The translations under genes and the position numbers were made by a program. From contig MU400532.1 of the NCBI GenBank assembly GCA_022578965.1, positions 124,001-188,000 of the forward strand: a DNA stretch of 64,000 nt, written 5' to 3'. The notes below the pieces were generated by a model that ran no database searches, was not told where the DNA came from, and was given only the letters and a program-made list of their open reading frames with translations. Positions 34,255 to 45,433 of this stretch are shown one piece after another. The stretch comes from Xylaria sp. FL1777 (Eukaryota > Ascomycota > Sordariomycetes > Xylariales > Xylariaceae). The stretch's first letter is position 1; each line of letters starts with the position of its first letter.

Positions 34255-36050
34255 ATGACCATCGACCAACATCCGCCAACTCTAACCCCTACGCCCAGGG
34301 ATGCTTCTTATTCAGTCAGTAGTAATGCACGTCGTGCTATAGAAATACTGCTCCAGGCATCCCAGTCAGAGATACCAGCCGAGTTCTTTCGGTACGGCGG
34401 AGATGTAATATTTGACACCGGCTCCGCTACCGGGGACTCGGTTTGTCTACCCTGTCCCTTACGCCAGCAGGAAGCTTGTGCAGGACTCAAGGGGCTGGAA
34501 GGATGCGCGGTGGCTGCCATCGCAGATCTTCAATACAAGGAAAGCGGTAGGAAGATCACAGTAAATCTTGAACGGGTGACCTGTTTCTTGATGTCCGCCT
34601 ACATTACGACTATCGATGGCCTCGACAAGTCTAATCCAAAAGTCAGCCATAGGTTACCGGGTTCGTATCCATTCTTCATTCCGGGATATGTTATTGACGC
34701 ATGTACGCAGATACAGATCTCCACGGTGCTCAGTCGATTCTGTATCGCCGCTTGTCAGCTGGGTTATATGAGACACGAAATCGAGGCACATTCTACCATA
34801 TTCATGGGTCATTAGATGCGAGCACCACGCTTAGTATGATCGGCCTGCCTCCATTCTGTCCCAGCCTGACCGACTATCGTCAGTGTATCAAGACTATCGA
34901 AAGTGCGGTAAAACGGTTTTCTATCGCGGAACTCGAATTGCGAAATCAACGCTTTCGACAAGCTGGGGCAGCTGTACTTACCCAAGAACAATACAGCAAG
35001 ACCCCTCATGGCCGTATTATGAAATCGCTTCCCCCTTTTACTGTGCGACCTCTTGAGCTATCTACACCACCCGTCCCACTTGTAGAATCTGATGATAGCA
35101 CGGACCGACTTCAGTGCCTCCGTGGTATACGTGTTATCGAATTGTGTCGTGTGATAGCTGGCCCGACGATTGGTAGGTCGCTCGCAGCACACGGCGCTTC
35201 AGTGCTAAAGGTCACCTCGCCCCAGCTCCCTGACGTGCCGTTCTTCCAACTAGACGTCAATGCCGGGAAACACACGACGTCCCTTCACCTCAAAGACCCC
35301 GCTGATCGTGCCATATTCGAAGATCTCCTTGCCACCGCTGACGTGATACTTGATGGCTACCGCCCTAGTGTAATCACGCGATTAGGATACTCACCCGAAG
35401 TCCTCGCCGCCAAGGCAGCCCAACGAGGCCGCGGGATTATCTATGTAGCGGAGGACTGCTTCGGAGGGTCGGGGGTGCCTGGCGCTGAATGGGCCGATCG
35501 CGCAGGCTGGCAGCAGATCGCCGACTGTGTAACGGGCGTGGCTTGGGAACAAGGCAGTTTTATGGGTCTGGATGAGCCTGTCGTGCCGCCGTTCCCTATG
35601 TCTGACTACGGAACGGGTATTTTGGGCACGATTGGAGCCCTATCTGGTCTCTACCGGCGCGCCACCGAGGGTGGCTCTTGGATCTGCAAAACCAGCCTTT
35701 CCCAATACAACCTCTTTCTTCTCTCGCTCGGCTCGTACCCTGCAAGGGTCCAAGATGAGTTGCGACATCTCCATGACCCCCAATTCTTCGCCCTGCGGCA
35801 TAGCGACTCAGTCGACGAGGTTGGGAAGCGCGCACTTCGTAGCATTCGCAGGCTGCATCCGAGGCTCTTTGCCGATGGTATGATGCAAAGCGAATATAGC
35901 ATGGGGTTTGGCGGCATCGTGAGGCGGCCAAGGGAAGCGCTTGAAATCCAAGGCTTGAAAATCGGCCACGTACGCGCCACACGACCCAACGGCTTTGATG
36001 CCCCGACGTGGGAAGGTTGGGAGGAAGACGAGATGTTATTGGATGGATAG
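34255..36050 (+). CDS. CoA-transferase family III (CaiB/BaiF-type) protein
   Basis: Two exons, 34255-34660 and 34711-36050, with a 50-bp intron, give 581 aa. The family transfers CoA between carboxylic acids or includes acyl-CoA racemases. Fungal members of this long type carry a partial N-terminal repeat before the main domain. Visible blocks are PDTDLHGAQSILYRRLSAGLYET (rejoined across the intron), GIRVIELCRVIAGPTIGRSLAAHGASVLKV, DVNAGKHTTSLHLKDP, DVILDGYRPSVITRLGY, GRGIIYVAEDCFG and PPFPMSDYGTGILGTIGALSGLYRRA. The GTTCGT donor is slightly weak but is the one that keeps the DTDLHGAQ block in frame. The substrate is unknown, and the location (peroxisome, mitochondrion or cytosol) is not evident. 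Confidence 0.86.
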
Positions 36051-38216
36051 TTGGGCTCTTTTTTTCTTCTCACCGGTTAATTTGTCAGCGAGCCTTAGTC
36101 CGATGGACAGCATGGTTATTTGGTTCCCCCAGGTACTACTTTCTCGTTTCACGGCAGAGATCGGCGACACGTCTTGTGCACCGAGCTCATCTATTATCCC
36201 TGATTATGCCCAGTTCATCCTTTAATTCAGGTCTTCTAGGACCGGCGTAATAATCCATGCAAGTATTGCTATCAAACGCCCCTATTCCGGCAACCCGGGG
36301 TTACATTAGGGCACGTCAGGTTGGGAAACATAAGACTTCCCACACGATTGTGGTAACACAATACAACACACAGCATATGAGGCGTAGCTTGTAGGAAATA
36401 GACTGGCTGGGATACTTATATGGTGGGGGTCTACATATTGAGAAGATATCATGATAATCCAGGAAAGGGGGCTGTATGTGATTCTCAGGACATATGTGTT
36501 GAAAATTTCATGCAGCGTGTAAAATGTGCAGCCAACCACGTATAAAAGTCAAAGCACTACATCCTAAGCAGTTACAAGCCATATATTGCCAGGAAGAATC
36601 TGGGATATTCAATATCGTATATTACTTGAACTTCGTGGTCAACATTGATGCCCGGCTTTCGTTGCGAAAGGCCTCATGTAACCAGGAATTTCCATGATTG
36701 CGTTACTATACACATGTTTGTCTAAGATATTCGTGACGCGTATTAAAAGAACTTTCTAGAGACGCATTGGTCGCTCACGAAGTTATCACTACACACCAAC
36801 GACCAACACCCAGGATTCTCAGGCAAACCGTTTCAGTCCATGACATAACTATATGCCACGAAATCTTCACTAGCCGTCCTTGTATTCCTTCCCGCGGTTA
36901 CACCGCAGCCTGCCACCAATCCTTTAATCAAGAAGACTGTTTAAGTATACACCTCACACCGCTGTATCATTGGCTAAAAATATTTCAAGGGGTTGTAAGT
37001 ATAATTGGTATATCCTCCAGTCTTGACAAATCAAGAAAATGCGTGTGATTGTGATGACGGATTGGGTATTCATGACATATCGTACAATATAATTTCCCCC
37101 TTTATCTTTCTTAGAAGACTTCTCACACTGGACCGCATAAATCATGCCGATTACAAGAATTATGTGTATTGGTTTGTTTCCTACGGGCTGGCTCACCTGA
37201 ATCTTACATGTAATAGCTTATTTATCACTACATAGAAGAGAGCTGTAAGATGACCAGATGCAGTAGAACCTTGTAGAAGAGAAAAAGGCCACACGTAAAG
37301 AGGATGTAAAGCATCAAATAATCTAAACTATGCTTTGGATTTTCACTGTGGCTAGGCAGAACGACCTCCCCTGGATCTATAAGTCTCATTTAGTCACAGT
37401 CTTTCGCCACAGCAATTAATCTCGGGCATTGAAACATGTGTGTTGTGGTGATGAGGGGCTAGACAACCGGGATGACGCTCTCCAGGATACCACAGCCACC
37501 ACTGCCGAGATAGATGACTAGAAATTTCTCCCGAATTCGATGACGGACTCACTCCATCTGGCCGATAATTGATCCCGAACATGGGGCCACTCTCTGCTCC
37601 CCTGACAACTGCTGGTCAGGATGTGTCACACCACGTATCTGGGAGACCTCTTTATCAGAGTAGTGAGGACATCGAAAAAAATTAAGGAGATGAGGCACAA
37701 GGCGACAAGTGGATGGAAGAGGCTTGAAGTAAGAAGTCTGGGTTGCCTAACCAGACGTGTCCACAAATCACCTATAAAAATTAGCATCGGTACATCCATA
37801 GCTAGCTGAAATGAACCGCCAAGTTTGTTACTGAGAAAAATAAACTCATCCGAAAATCTGGATAATGACTCTAACACGTGAGCTCTGTGATGACTCTGAT
37901 GTACAATATAGACGCTAACTTAAAGAATAAGTGTATGTACTCTAAGACATCCATCTTTCATTTATTTTTTGTCTTAAGCGAAGCATCAAGATGGAACTAA
38001 GATGAAATATTTTAGTTGTTATAAATTCTTACACTAAAGTTGAGTAGGTGTCACACATTGATAATCATTTACTGAGAAACATGGTTTCAGTCCGAGCGTA
38101 TCATAACTTCGATTAGTAAACAAAGCGGTTGCTGCTGTTATAAATCTATAGGTGGATTCGCATATAGGCATTACAAAGTTTATCGGTACAGGATTCCCAC
38201 TTCTCTTCTAGCCCAT
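36051..38216. other. Intergenic, nothing recognised
   Basis: This 2.2-kb AT-rich stretch lies between the 3' ends of the convergent CoA-transferase and Pdx1 genes. Short open frames (60-95 codons) have no motif or start context. No repeat structure was noticed. Confidence 0.5.
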
Positions 38217-39627
38217 TTATAAGACCAGACGACCCGGCTTAGATTCCAGTATAGTCTTCACCCTTTGCAGGAAAACCTGGGCTCGCTTCTCTTCATCCCT
38301 GGGCACCGTGAGGCTGAAAAAGTTGGTGCCGGTGGAGAAACCTGGTTGGGTCGGAGTCCTTCTCGCTTTAGGGGGCGATATTTTAGTAGAGCTCGTGAGG
38401 AAGTCGATGATATCCACTTCTGTCTTTGGCTTCGGAGCGACACCGGTGAGGCTCAAGGGTGGCAGAGCCGCAATTTGGGGTAGGTACCGGCCACGCGAGG
38501 CCTTGGGGCCTACCTTGTCGAGACCTAGGACTTGGTTGAACAGCTCGTCGGCTGTGGGTTTGTAGTTCGATGGTAAGGGTAGTGCGTCGTTAGCAACCTG
38601 TGTAGCGCGTTCGACGAAGGTTGACAGGGGAATAAAGGTGCCCAACGTCTCTTGCAACTTCGCCTGGACGGCGATAACCGCCGCTAATGATACGGGTAAT
38701 GAAACTAGTCGCTCCTCTGGGATTAGGGCCTCTTTAATCGGAGCTTTATCTGTCTTCTTCGGGGTCTCCTTCGGGGCGGCGATCTTGATGTTGGAGAGAT
38801 CAAGGTGGGCGTTGTGATTGAAGCGCTTCATAATCTCCTCGGGCCGACTAGCAGACACAGTTCCCAGGTAGGCCAGGACATCACCTTTCAATAGCCGTCC
38901 GGCAGGTCCCGTGGGCGTCATCTCACTAATTGCGGACTCGTCCAGGCCATTCTCCTTGATTAGATGCGCCACGGACGGGTACAGGGGATATTTCTGAGGC
39001 GGTGCCTTTTCTCCAGACTTTCTCGGCTGCTTCTGTGTACCAGTCCCCTCGGAGCTGGCGGCCTGCTTGGGTTCCTCTTTCTCGGCTGGGGTAACCTTCT
39101 TGGCCTGCTGGGCAGGTTTCTCATCGGCCGGGATCTCTAGTTGGGTAATGTCGTCGCCGGGCTCTGCAATAACTCCTATTCTGGTGCCAACTTGGATGCC
39201 CTTGCTCCCATCACCCTGCGTGATCTTCATGAGAATGCCGTCATCTTGCGCCTCAACATCCATCGAGGCCTTATCGGTCTCGATCTCGAGCAGGACATCG
39301 CCGGCGGAGAACGAGTCGCCCTCTTTGACTTTCCATGTGGCGATGTTCCCTTCGGTCATGGTCGGCGACAGAGCAGGCATGGTGAAGTTCTGGGCAGCGA
39401 GCGACGCGGCGGAGGTGCGAAAGCCTAGAGACGGGAACGAACGTGTAAGCAGCAGGAACAACAGCAGCGACAGATGACGATGATGGGAATTAGTGCGAGC
39501 ACAGATGGCATAGACGGCACAGATGGAGTATAGAATTGGAATGCGAACCTCGCGAAGTAGCATCTTGGGCGACTCGTCGGCTCACCAGCCTCGCAGAGAG
39601 GCGTGTTGCCGTCGCGAAGGAAGCCAT
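38217..39627 (-). CDS. PDX1: Pyruvate dehydrogenase complex protein X (E3-binding protein)
   Basis: Two exons, 39627-39549 and 39424-38217, with a 124-bp intron (GTTCGC...TCTAG), give 428 aa. Exon 1 supplies a basic, Ser/Ala-rich mitochondrial presequence starting MASFATATRLSARLVSRR. The lipoyl domain (about 40-115) has TMTEGNIATWKVKEGD and the lipoylated lysine in IETDKASMDVE (Lys78). After an Ala/Pro/Lys-rich linker comes the E3-binding domain, PSVAHLIKENGLDESAISEMTPTGPAGRLLKGDV. The C-terminal part lacks the acetyltransferase catalytic motif of E2, as expected for Pdx1, which anchors dihydrolipoamide dehydrogenase to the E2 core in the mitochondrial matrix. An unspliced upstream start would lose the presequence. 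The gene is divergent from another mitochondrial-type gene. Confidence 0.93.
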
Positions 39628-40315
39628 CGTCGGCGGTGCGGAAGGAATCAAAGCCCAATTGAACTTTTCGCCCGTCGGCGGCTCTTCAAATGGAGTCGAG
39701 GATTACTGTGAGATTGAGACAATATTTCGAAGCTTGTACCCTTTTGGAGGTCCACGCTTATCTCCGATCCCAGCTTGTTGGGGACTCTCCGTGCGCTAGA
39801 CGGGGCTCAATCGGAGCCCAGTCGGGGCTTTTCTCGCTCTGGTACCGGTACGTACCTTCTACCTACCGGGTAGGCCCCCACTGAACATGCCCGGAAGGGA
39901 CTGAGAGATCTGGGTTCAAATCCCAGCTCTCGGGATTTTTTTTTTCTTTTTTAAACTTTTTTTAAATTACATAAAACTTCCCTCCTTCTACACATTTTCT
40001 TGGCATCTAGTTTTCTTAGTAGGCCCTTTATATACCTACCTACGCCTGACGCTCAGTATCAAGTACAAGGTAGCGAGTATGGGGCAACCGATAGCCAAGT
40101 GCGCTAAGCCTAGTTCGCTGCATTAGGTACTTGGCATTTGGTAAAACATAGAACCTGCTGTGCTTTTTTCGCTTCAGACCCGTCAAGAAAAATCGAATTG
40201 AATCGAGTTGAATATGTACAGTTAGCAGAGCTTTTTGAAGCTCCAAAGCCACTCTTTCTTACCTGATGTCCAATCCCATCACACCTATAACACGTATTCT
40301 GCTTCACAAGACTCA
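39628..40315. other. Divergent promoter region of two mitochondrial-type genes
   Basis: The 688-bp region separates Pdx1 and the membrane protein. It holds the tRNA-like minihelix and T-run at 39901-39944, GGTACC-type palindromic words near 39841-39850, and T-rich sequence at 39936-39965. Confidence 0.6.
39901..39944 (+). ncRNA. tRNA acceptor/T-arm minihelix with Pol III-type terminator (tRNA-like, not decoding)
   Basis: CTGAGAG (39901-39907) pairs over 7 bp, with one G-T pair, to CTCTCGG (39927-39933). Two linker bases follow the first strand, as tRNA positions 8-9 do. CTGGG-TTCAAAT-CCCAG (39910-39926) is a perfect T-arm with the T-loop signature and a B-box (GGTTCAAATCC). One discriminator-like G and an A precede nine Ts. 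The element therefore equals a tRNA with positions 10-48 missing, so it has no D-arm or anticodon. Whether it is transcribed is unknown. It could be a tRNA relic or an isolated TFIIIC site. Confidence 0.5.
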
Positions 40316-41383
40316 ATGACATCTCCAATGCCCCAATGTCGGGGGTTCACCCACCCTCTCGTTCTCCTTGTGCGAAACACCATAAGATCAACTCGAATCA
40401 CGACAAGTTCACCGTGTCTTCTCCTCACAAATCCGACTCCGAACCAGAGATATTTTTCGTCATGTCGCGTCTATCTCAAGGCGCCCAAGGCGAATAAGGC
40501 GACCAAGACGACTAAGACGACTAACATGGTCAAGACGGCGACTCAGACCACGGCTAAGACACCACCCACCACCGCCACCATAATACCTGCTACCAGCTCG
40601 CTTGCCGATAGAGTACGCGCCTCTTCCAAGTTAAGCTATGCTCAGCGCCTTGCGATGAAGCCTAATCCAACGACGTTATACGAAGCTGCGCCGCAGACCG
40701 GGTTTCTGATATCGAGCTACGGGGCAGCATTTTTCTGCATGGGCTCTGCCGCTGTTAATAGTTGGTTTAATGTCTTTAACCTACCGCCCGGCATTTCGTC
40801 ATGGGTACCAATGGGCTTCGGTGTCATCAGCTTCATGTTCGCCACTCTTGGCACCCTGTTTGCCTTGAGGCCTACCTCTATAATACGGTCGATTGTGCTT
40901 CTTCCCTATCCGGCGTCGCAGCGACAAGGAACAGAACCTCCATCCCAAAGCGTCACGCTTGAGGTTACCGCCAGGCGTATCGCGCCTATACCGTTGCCTG
41001 CCAAGCGTTTTCAGGTAAAGCCCGAACAAATCGTTCTAGTAAATCGGCTGCGACCTCACGTTGTGGTTCTTTCCGAGGAGCAGAGAGCTGCACGGAAACA
41101 AGAAAACGAGATACGCAGGAAACAAGAGCGCGAGTATGAGCTGAACCACCTCATGACTGCGCCTTTCCGTGATGCGAAGAGGGCTTCTTCGACCCTCTTT
41201 GGCAATATACGCCGTGGCCTAACTGGCGAAGGGTTTGAGCCCGTGTTCATCAATGGTACGCAGTACAAGCTGGATACTGAAGGAGGTTATGTCTTTGAGA
41301 ATGGTCAGGTCCTAGACCGGATCGTGAAAATCCAACCTGATCAGCAGTTGGCCCGTTCACAGTCAGAAAGCCGGACCAGTTAG
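40316..41383 (+). CDS. Mitochondrial membrane protein with two TM helices, function unknown
   Basis: A single-exon 355-aa protein. The N-terminus is basic and lacks acidic residues, with RYFSS at about 45-49 resembling a mitochondrial R-3 cleavage site. A Lys/Thr-rich low-complexity stretch follows (about 55-95). After LYEAAPQTG come two hydrophobic helices (about 129-150 and 163-184) separated by a short loop, then FALRPTSIIRSIVLLP and a soluble C-terminal part with a charged helix (EEQRAARKQENEIRRKQE). The layout is like small inner-membrane proteins such as TMEM223, but this is only a tentative resemblance. The first ATG after the in-frame upstream non-ATG region was taken as the start. 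It is divergent from PDX1, which suggests shared expression. Confidence 0.8.
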   Translation: MTSPMPQCRGFTHPLVLLVRNTIRSTRITTSSPCLLLTNPTPNQRYFSSCRVYLKAPKANKATKTTKTTNMVKTATQTTAKTPPTTATIIPATSSLADRVRASSKLSYAQRLAMKPNPTTLYEAAPQTGFLISSYGAAFFCMGSAAVNSWFNVFNLPPGISSWVPMGFGVISFMFATLGTLFALRPTSIIRSIVLLPYPASQRQGTEPPSQSVTLEVTARRIAPIPLPAKRFQVKPEQIVLVNRLRPHVVVLSEEQRAARKQENEIRRKQEREYELNHLMTAPFRDAKRASSTLFGNIRRGLTGEGFEPVFINGTQYKLDTEGGYVFENGQVLDRIVKIQPDQQLARSQSESRTS

Positions 41384-42482
41384 TAAAACATGAAATGTAT
41401 TTTATAACACGGATTTCGGTTTGCGCAGGTCTGGTTGTATATTATTAGACAATTTCTGCGTTTTCGGGCCTTGCTCACCGCTCCTGCAAGCATTAATGAA
41501 ACCGAAGTATGTACTCCACGCTCACCAAGAAACCACCCCTCCCCAAATTTTTGAAGCTGCCGGCTTAGGGAAGGTAATCTGCTAACATCAACAAACCAAG
41601 CTCATCAACCCTCGTGAAAACACGCAGCTAGGGCATATTGGCACCAAACCTTCTCTTGGCAGTCATATAGCCATTATGTCACATTCTACCCTCGTAAAAA
41701 TAGACCATAATATGTCACATTTCATTAAAGGCCTTACCGATAAGAACAGCATTCTTACCTTCATGATATTTTAGCAGGCACCCCAATCTAGTTATCGCTT
41801 TAGCCCCTACATACACTATGAGTTAATTAGCCTATGTCACTTGCTAACCAAATATCTAGTGAAAAGTGTTACTCTTACCAGTTCAGTCTATATGTTGGTC
41901 CCTAACTCATACTGTAACATGCTGAGTATCATCCTATCTGCCATTTGCTTACCAAGTAGAAAGGCAACGTTGAGAGTAGCCTTTTCTTGACTGTTTGTTC
42001 CAAGATTGAAGTGAACAAAGCCCTTAGTAGTTAACTGACGATTTCAATGTTGCAGCATTTTCGCTTCGCAAAGCTCTATACCTATATTCTCAAAGCTCAA
42101 CTCTAATTTTAAAAGACCGATCTTTTTATTAGGTAGCAAATAAACTGACATCTAGGGTTTATTAAAAACTCATAATAAGCTCGCGATAGACCAACACTAA
42201 TACACTTAGTAAGTAACACACTATTTACACGATTCACTTTCTCTCACAGCTTCAGAATGCCAGTAGTACTATAGGTGATCAAATGTGAGTGTTGTTGGTG
42301 TTCCTCAAAGATCACCTCGTAGAGATTCGGACTGTGTCTTCTACATTTAGTTTCTATGTAACTAGTCTATTTGTATATTAACACATTCTTTTTACGCCCT
42401 ATAAGGTATTTTCTAAATATTGCAAACAAGCATTTATCGAGCAGCTCTCGGACGCAAAGCAGAAAATCGGCTGGCTAGAGCA
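41384..42482. other. Intergenic, nothing recognised
   Basis: This 1.1-kb AT-rich stretch lies between the convergent ends of the membrane protein and acetyltransferase genes. No coding frame, repeat or structured RNA was recognised. Confidence 0.5.
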
Positions 42483-43312
42483 TCATAAATCGGGAATGGG
42501 CGTAACCTTCTTGACGACTCTCGCAGGTGACCCAATAGCAACCGAGAAATCGGGTATATCCCTGGTGACGACGCTACCGGCGCCGACAGTGCACCCCTTG
42601 CCGATGGTCACCCCCGGCATAATAGTCGTGTTGCCGCCGATCCAGCAGTCGTCGCCGATGACGACGGGCTTGGCGTACTCGATGCCGTCGCGACGCGACT
42701 GTACCTCGGTCTCGTGGGTTGCCGCAAAAATGGACACGAAGGGTCCGAATTGAACACGGTTACCAATCGTCACTATGCCACAGTCCAATATCACAAGACT
42801 AGCACAGGGTAAGACAATGTTTGTTGAAGAATCTGCCCAGATAGAGTCTTATAGCAGATGGTGATAAATATGGGGAGAAGGAAGAGGCTGGAAAAGCTCA
42901 CTTGAAGTTTGAGTAGAAATTATCCCCAATCTTGATGTTACACCCATAATCGATGTTCACAGGAGGCTCGATAAAGGCACCCTCGCCGATCCCGCCCATT
43001 ATGCCTTTCAGCATCTCTTCCCTGTCCTTGACTAGGGAGTCGGGCGTGGCGTCGTCTGGGAAGTGCGTGTTGTATTTATTCATGAACCGCCGCGCCTTGA
43101 AGCGGCCTGCTATCAACTCCGGCGCTTGGGCGTCATACCTGTGATTTCCGGCTAGTATATACACGCACTTGATGAAGAAACATATTCCCCACAGCTATCC
43201 GGGAGACTCACAGCATTCCCGATATCATCTTCTCATATTCCTCCCCCCACGGCACGTGAGAGAGGCTCTTGGCCGTCTCAATCGCTGCGGGGTCTTTCTG
43301 CGTGCTAGCCAT
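42483..43312 (-). CDS. Hexapeptide-repeat sugar O-acetyltransferase (maltose/galactoside acetyltransferase, NodL/LacA type)
   Basis: Three exons, 43312-43212, 43138-42902 and 42798-42483, give 217 aa, the normal size. The N-terminal maltose-acetyltransferase cap is rebuilt across intron 1 as KMISGMLYDAQAPEL. The left-handed beta-helix has IDYGCNIKIGDNFYSNFN-LVILDCGIVTIGNRVQFGP, rejoined across intron 2. The catalytic histidine is in FAATHETEVQSRRDG. The coil KPVVIGDDCWIGGNTTIMPGVTIGKGCTVGAGSVV is followed by IGSPARVVK. Such enzymes use acetyl-CoA to acetylate sugars or thio-sugars, as trimers in the cytosol; the natural acceptor is unknown. Donor and acceptor signals at all four splice sites are good, and phases match. 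Confidence 0.91.
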
Positions 43313-45433
43313 GGCCAAATTGATATTTCCGTCGAGAAAAAAAAATGAAGTGCGTCTTTTACTAAAGTTTAATTCAAATGAGAGAATAGCCCATAGGCAA
43401 GTATTATTCCAGTACAAATAATTATGAGGTAGAGCTTTACGTGTCCGGATCACAAAGTATACCCTTAGTCCTCAACATCTTTTCCCGTCCTAAATAGGAA
43501 TCTCCGTATTCGGTTAGTTTAGCCACTCATATACAGAGCTACCTCTCCTTCTCGCAATACGCCATGGCTAAATCTCGGCGTGAGCCTCGACTACCCAACG
43601 TCATCCCATCAATCCAAGTTACTCTAATAATCCGCATTATGATACAACCAACGGGCGCAAAAAAACATCCCAGATGCCAGCAGGTATGTACATGCGACGA
43701 CGATGGCGATAGCAAGGGGAGCCTGGGACAATGCGCGTGGCAGGATGGGAAGAATTAATACACGCCGCACGCAGATGGCGGAAGTGGATCATCTGCTAGC
43801 AAAGCTTTTTTTCCAAGTTTCTCATCGAGCCCGCTGGGTCTTCCGCATTTGGCATCTCCGCTAATACTAGTATACTAGTGTGCTGCTCCGCGAACGAGCT
43901 ATTATACTCTAAGTTTGGAGGTAAAGGAGATCATAACTATTAGGTGTGAGAATTTCATACTTTGCTCTATTTTTTTATATTATGGATATGCCCCTATATC
44001 ACAGTTTTGAGGGGGGGGATTTGCTCGTTGGACGGGGTCAATGTCAATCACCTGGGCATTAGCGCAATTCATGTAGTATCATGGTGTCGCAAATCAGGTT
44101 TGGCGTTTATCGTCGGGTGTTTTAGGAATTTCAGATGCTTCATGACGTATCTACATACTAAATTGGGTATCGACCTATGCAAAAACGTATGTGCTGTTCT
44201 GATCGTCCCTGAGATCTTCATAATGGAACTCGAATCGTGAGCAATGAAGATGGGGGCTTGACATAACAAGGTAGTACTGAAATCGAAAGGAAGAGGAAGA
44301 TAGATGTTGGGGATAGCTTCCCGAGTATGATATCAGGCGCACTACTCTAGCCCTAGAGATATTAGGTTGTGAGTCGTCGTTGGAGAGACCAAGCCATGTG
44401 TGTATGCATGTACACTCATCGGGATCTGTATGATAGCAAATACCCATATTCTTTTAAAAAAATTTGCAAGGAAAAGGTCTACGGATTAGAAAAAAAATGC
44501 GAGTTGTGATATGAGATCTATCATGATGGTCTCATGATCATCTAGATTATCGAGTACAACATTACCATGCCTCGCGTGTGCTACACTGCTAGGACCATCA
44601 TTCGAAGTAGGGTTCCCGTCAGACATGTCAGAAATAGCAAACAAGCCCATGAGCTAATGGTGCAATACAGCATGTCTTCCTTGATAGTACTCACATTGCC
44701 ATGCTACCGCCCCTTGCATAATCAATTCCAATGTTGTCCGTCCCTTCTATCTCCGCTGCGTAGTGCAAGGCCGTTGGGATGCAATGGAACGAACAGCGAG
44801 GTCTAGAGCGCGCCGGAAAGCGGAACGCAGATATAAAGGCCTTCAGATTGCGGCCAAGACGTCCTGAGACAGTGCTAGAGCACTCTCCTAATCACCCCAT
44901 GGGCAAGGCAACAACGTATTAGTCGTGCAAGGCCTGCGTGTAGTGTAGTGTAGTGTAGTGTAGTCGTAATTCCCGAGTAACAGGGTTGCGTGTGCATATC
45001 GTACCATAAAATCATCTCCGTGAGACATTGTGGGCAGGCGGTTCACTTTTTCCATGAGAAATGAGACGTGGCCGTGGGATGGGCGGACAAGGCAAGGGGT
45101 GAGACAAGTTCTCAGCGATAGATAACGCTTTGATTCGGCACTAACAAGGCGCCATGTTACCTCGACTGTTGCTCGCATGGAATGCAGCAAACTGTTTCCA
45201 CTCGATATGCAAAACGGTTCCTGTATCGTCAAAGTACTGTATGAGTCTGGAAAATGCCCGCCATAAGTCTCCGGGATCCCAGGTCGATTTACGGCACGGT
45301 ATTATCCGCAGAGCCGCCAATTTTCGAGCCGCCGGCCGTGATACGAATGGGTCCAGATTTTGGCCGCCGGATAACGGATATTGTCCGGAGTAAGACGCGT
45401 GCAGCTCGCTGCGCATAAGTGGCTTCGCTTCGT
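43313..45433. other. Intergenic with a TGTAG microsatellite
   Basis: No supported gene in 2.1 kb. A pentanucleotide repeat is at 44939-44963. A G-run is at about 44011-44018. The ORF at 45141-45458 overlaps the 3' end of the doubtful gene to its right and is not supported. Confidence 0.5.
44939..44963. repeat. TGTAG pentanucleotide microsatellite, five copies
   Basis: Five perfect TGTAG units in tandem, followed by TCG. Confidence 0.9.

Noticed and set aside
20301..36050. Secondary-metabolite gene cluster
   Set aside because: No PKS, NRPS, terpene cyclase, P450, FAD oxidase or transporter is present, so the evidence stops at a loose group of accessory genes.
39425..39563. Unspliced N-terminus for Pdx1 starting upstream in exon 2
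   Set aside because: It would give a hydrophobic, non-mitochondrial start. The two-exon model yields a typical presequence with good splice sites.
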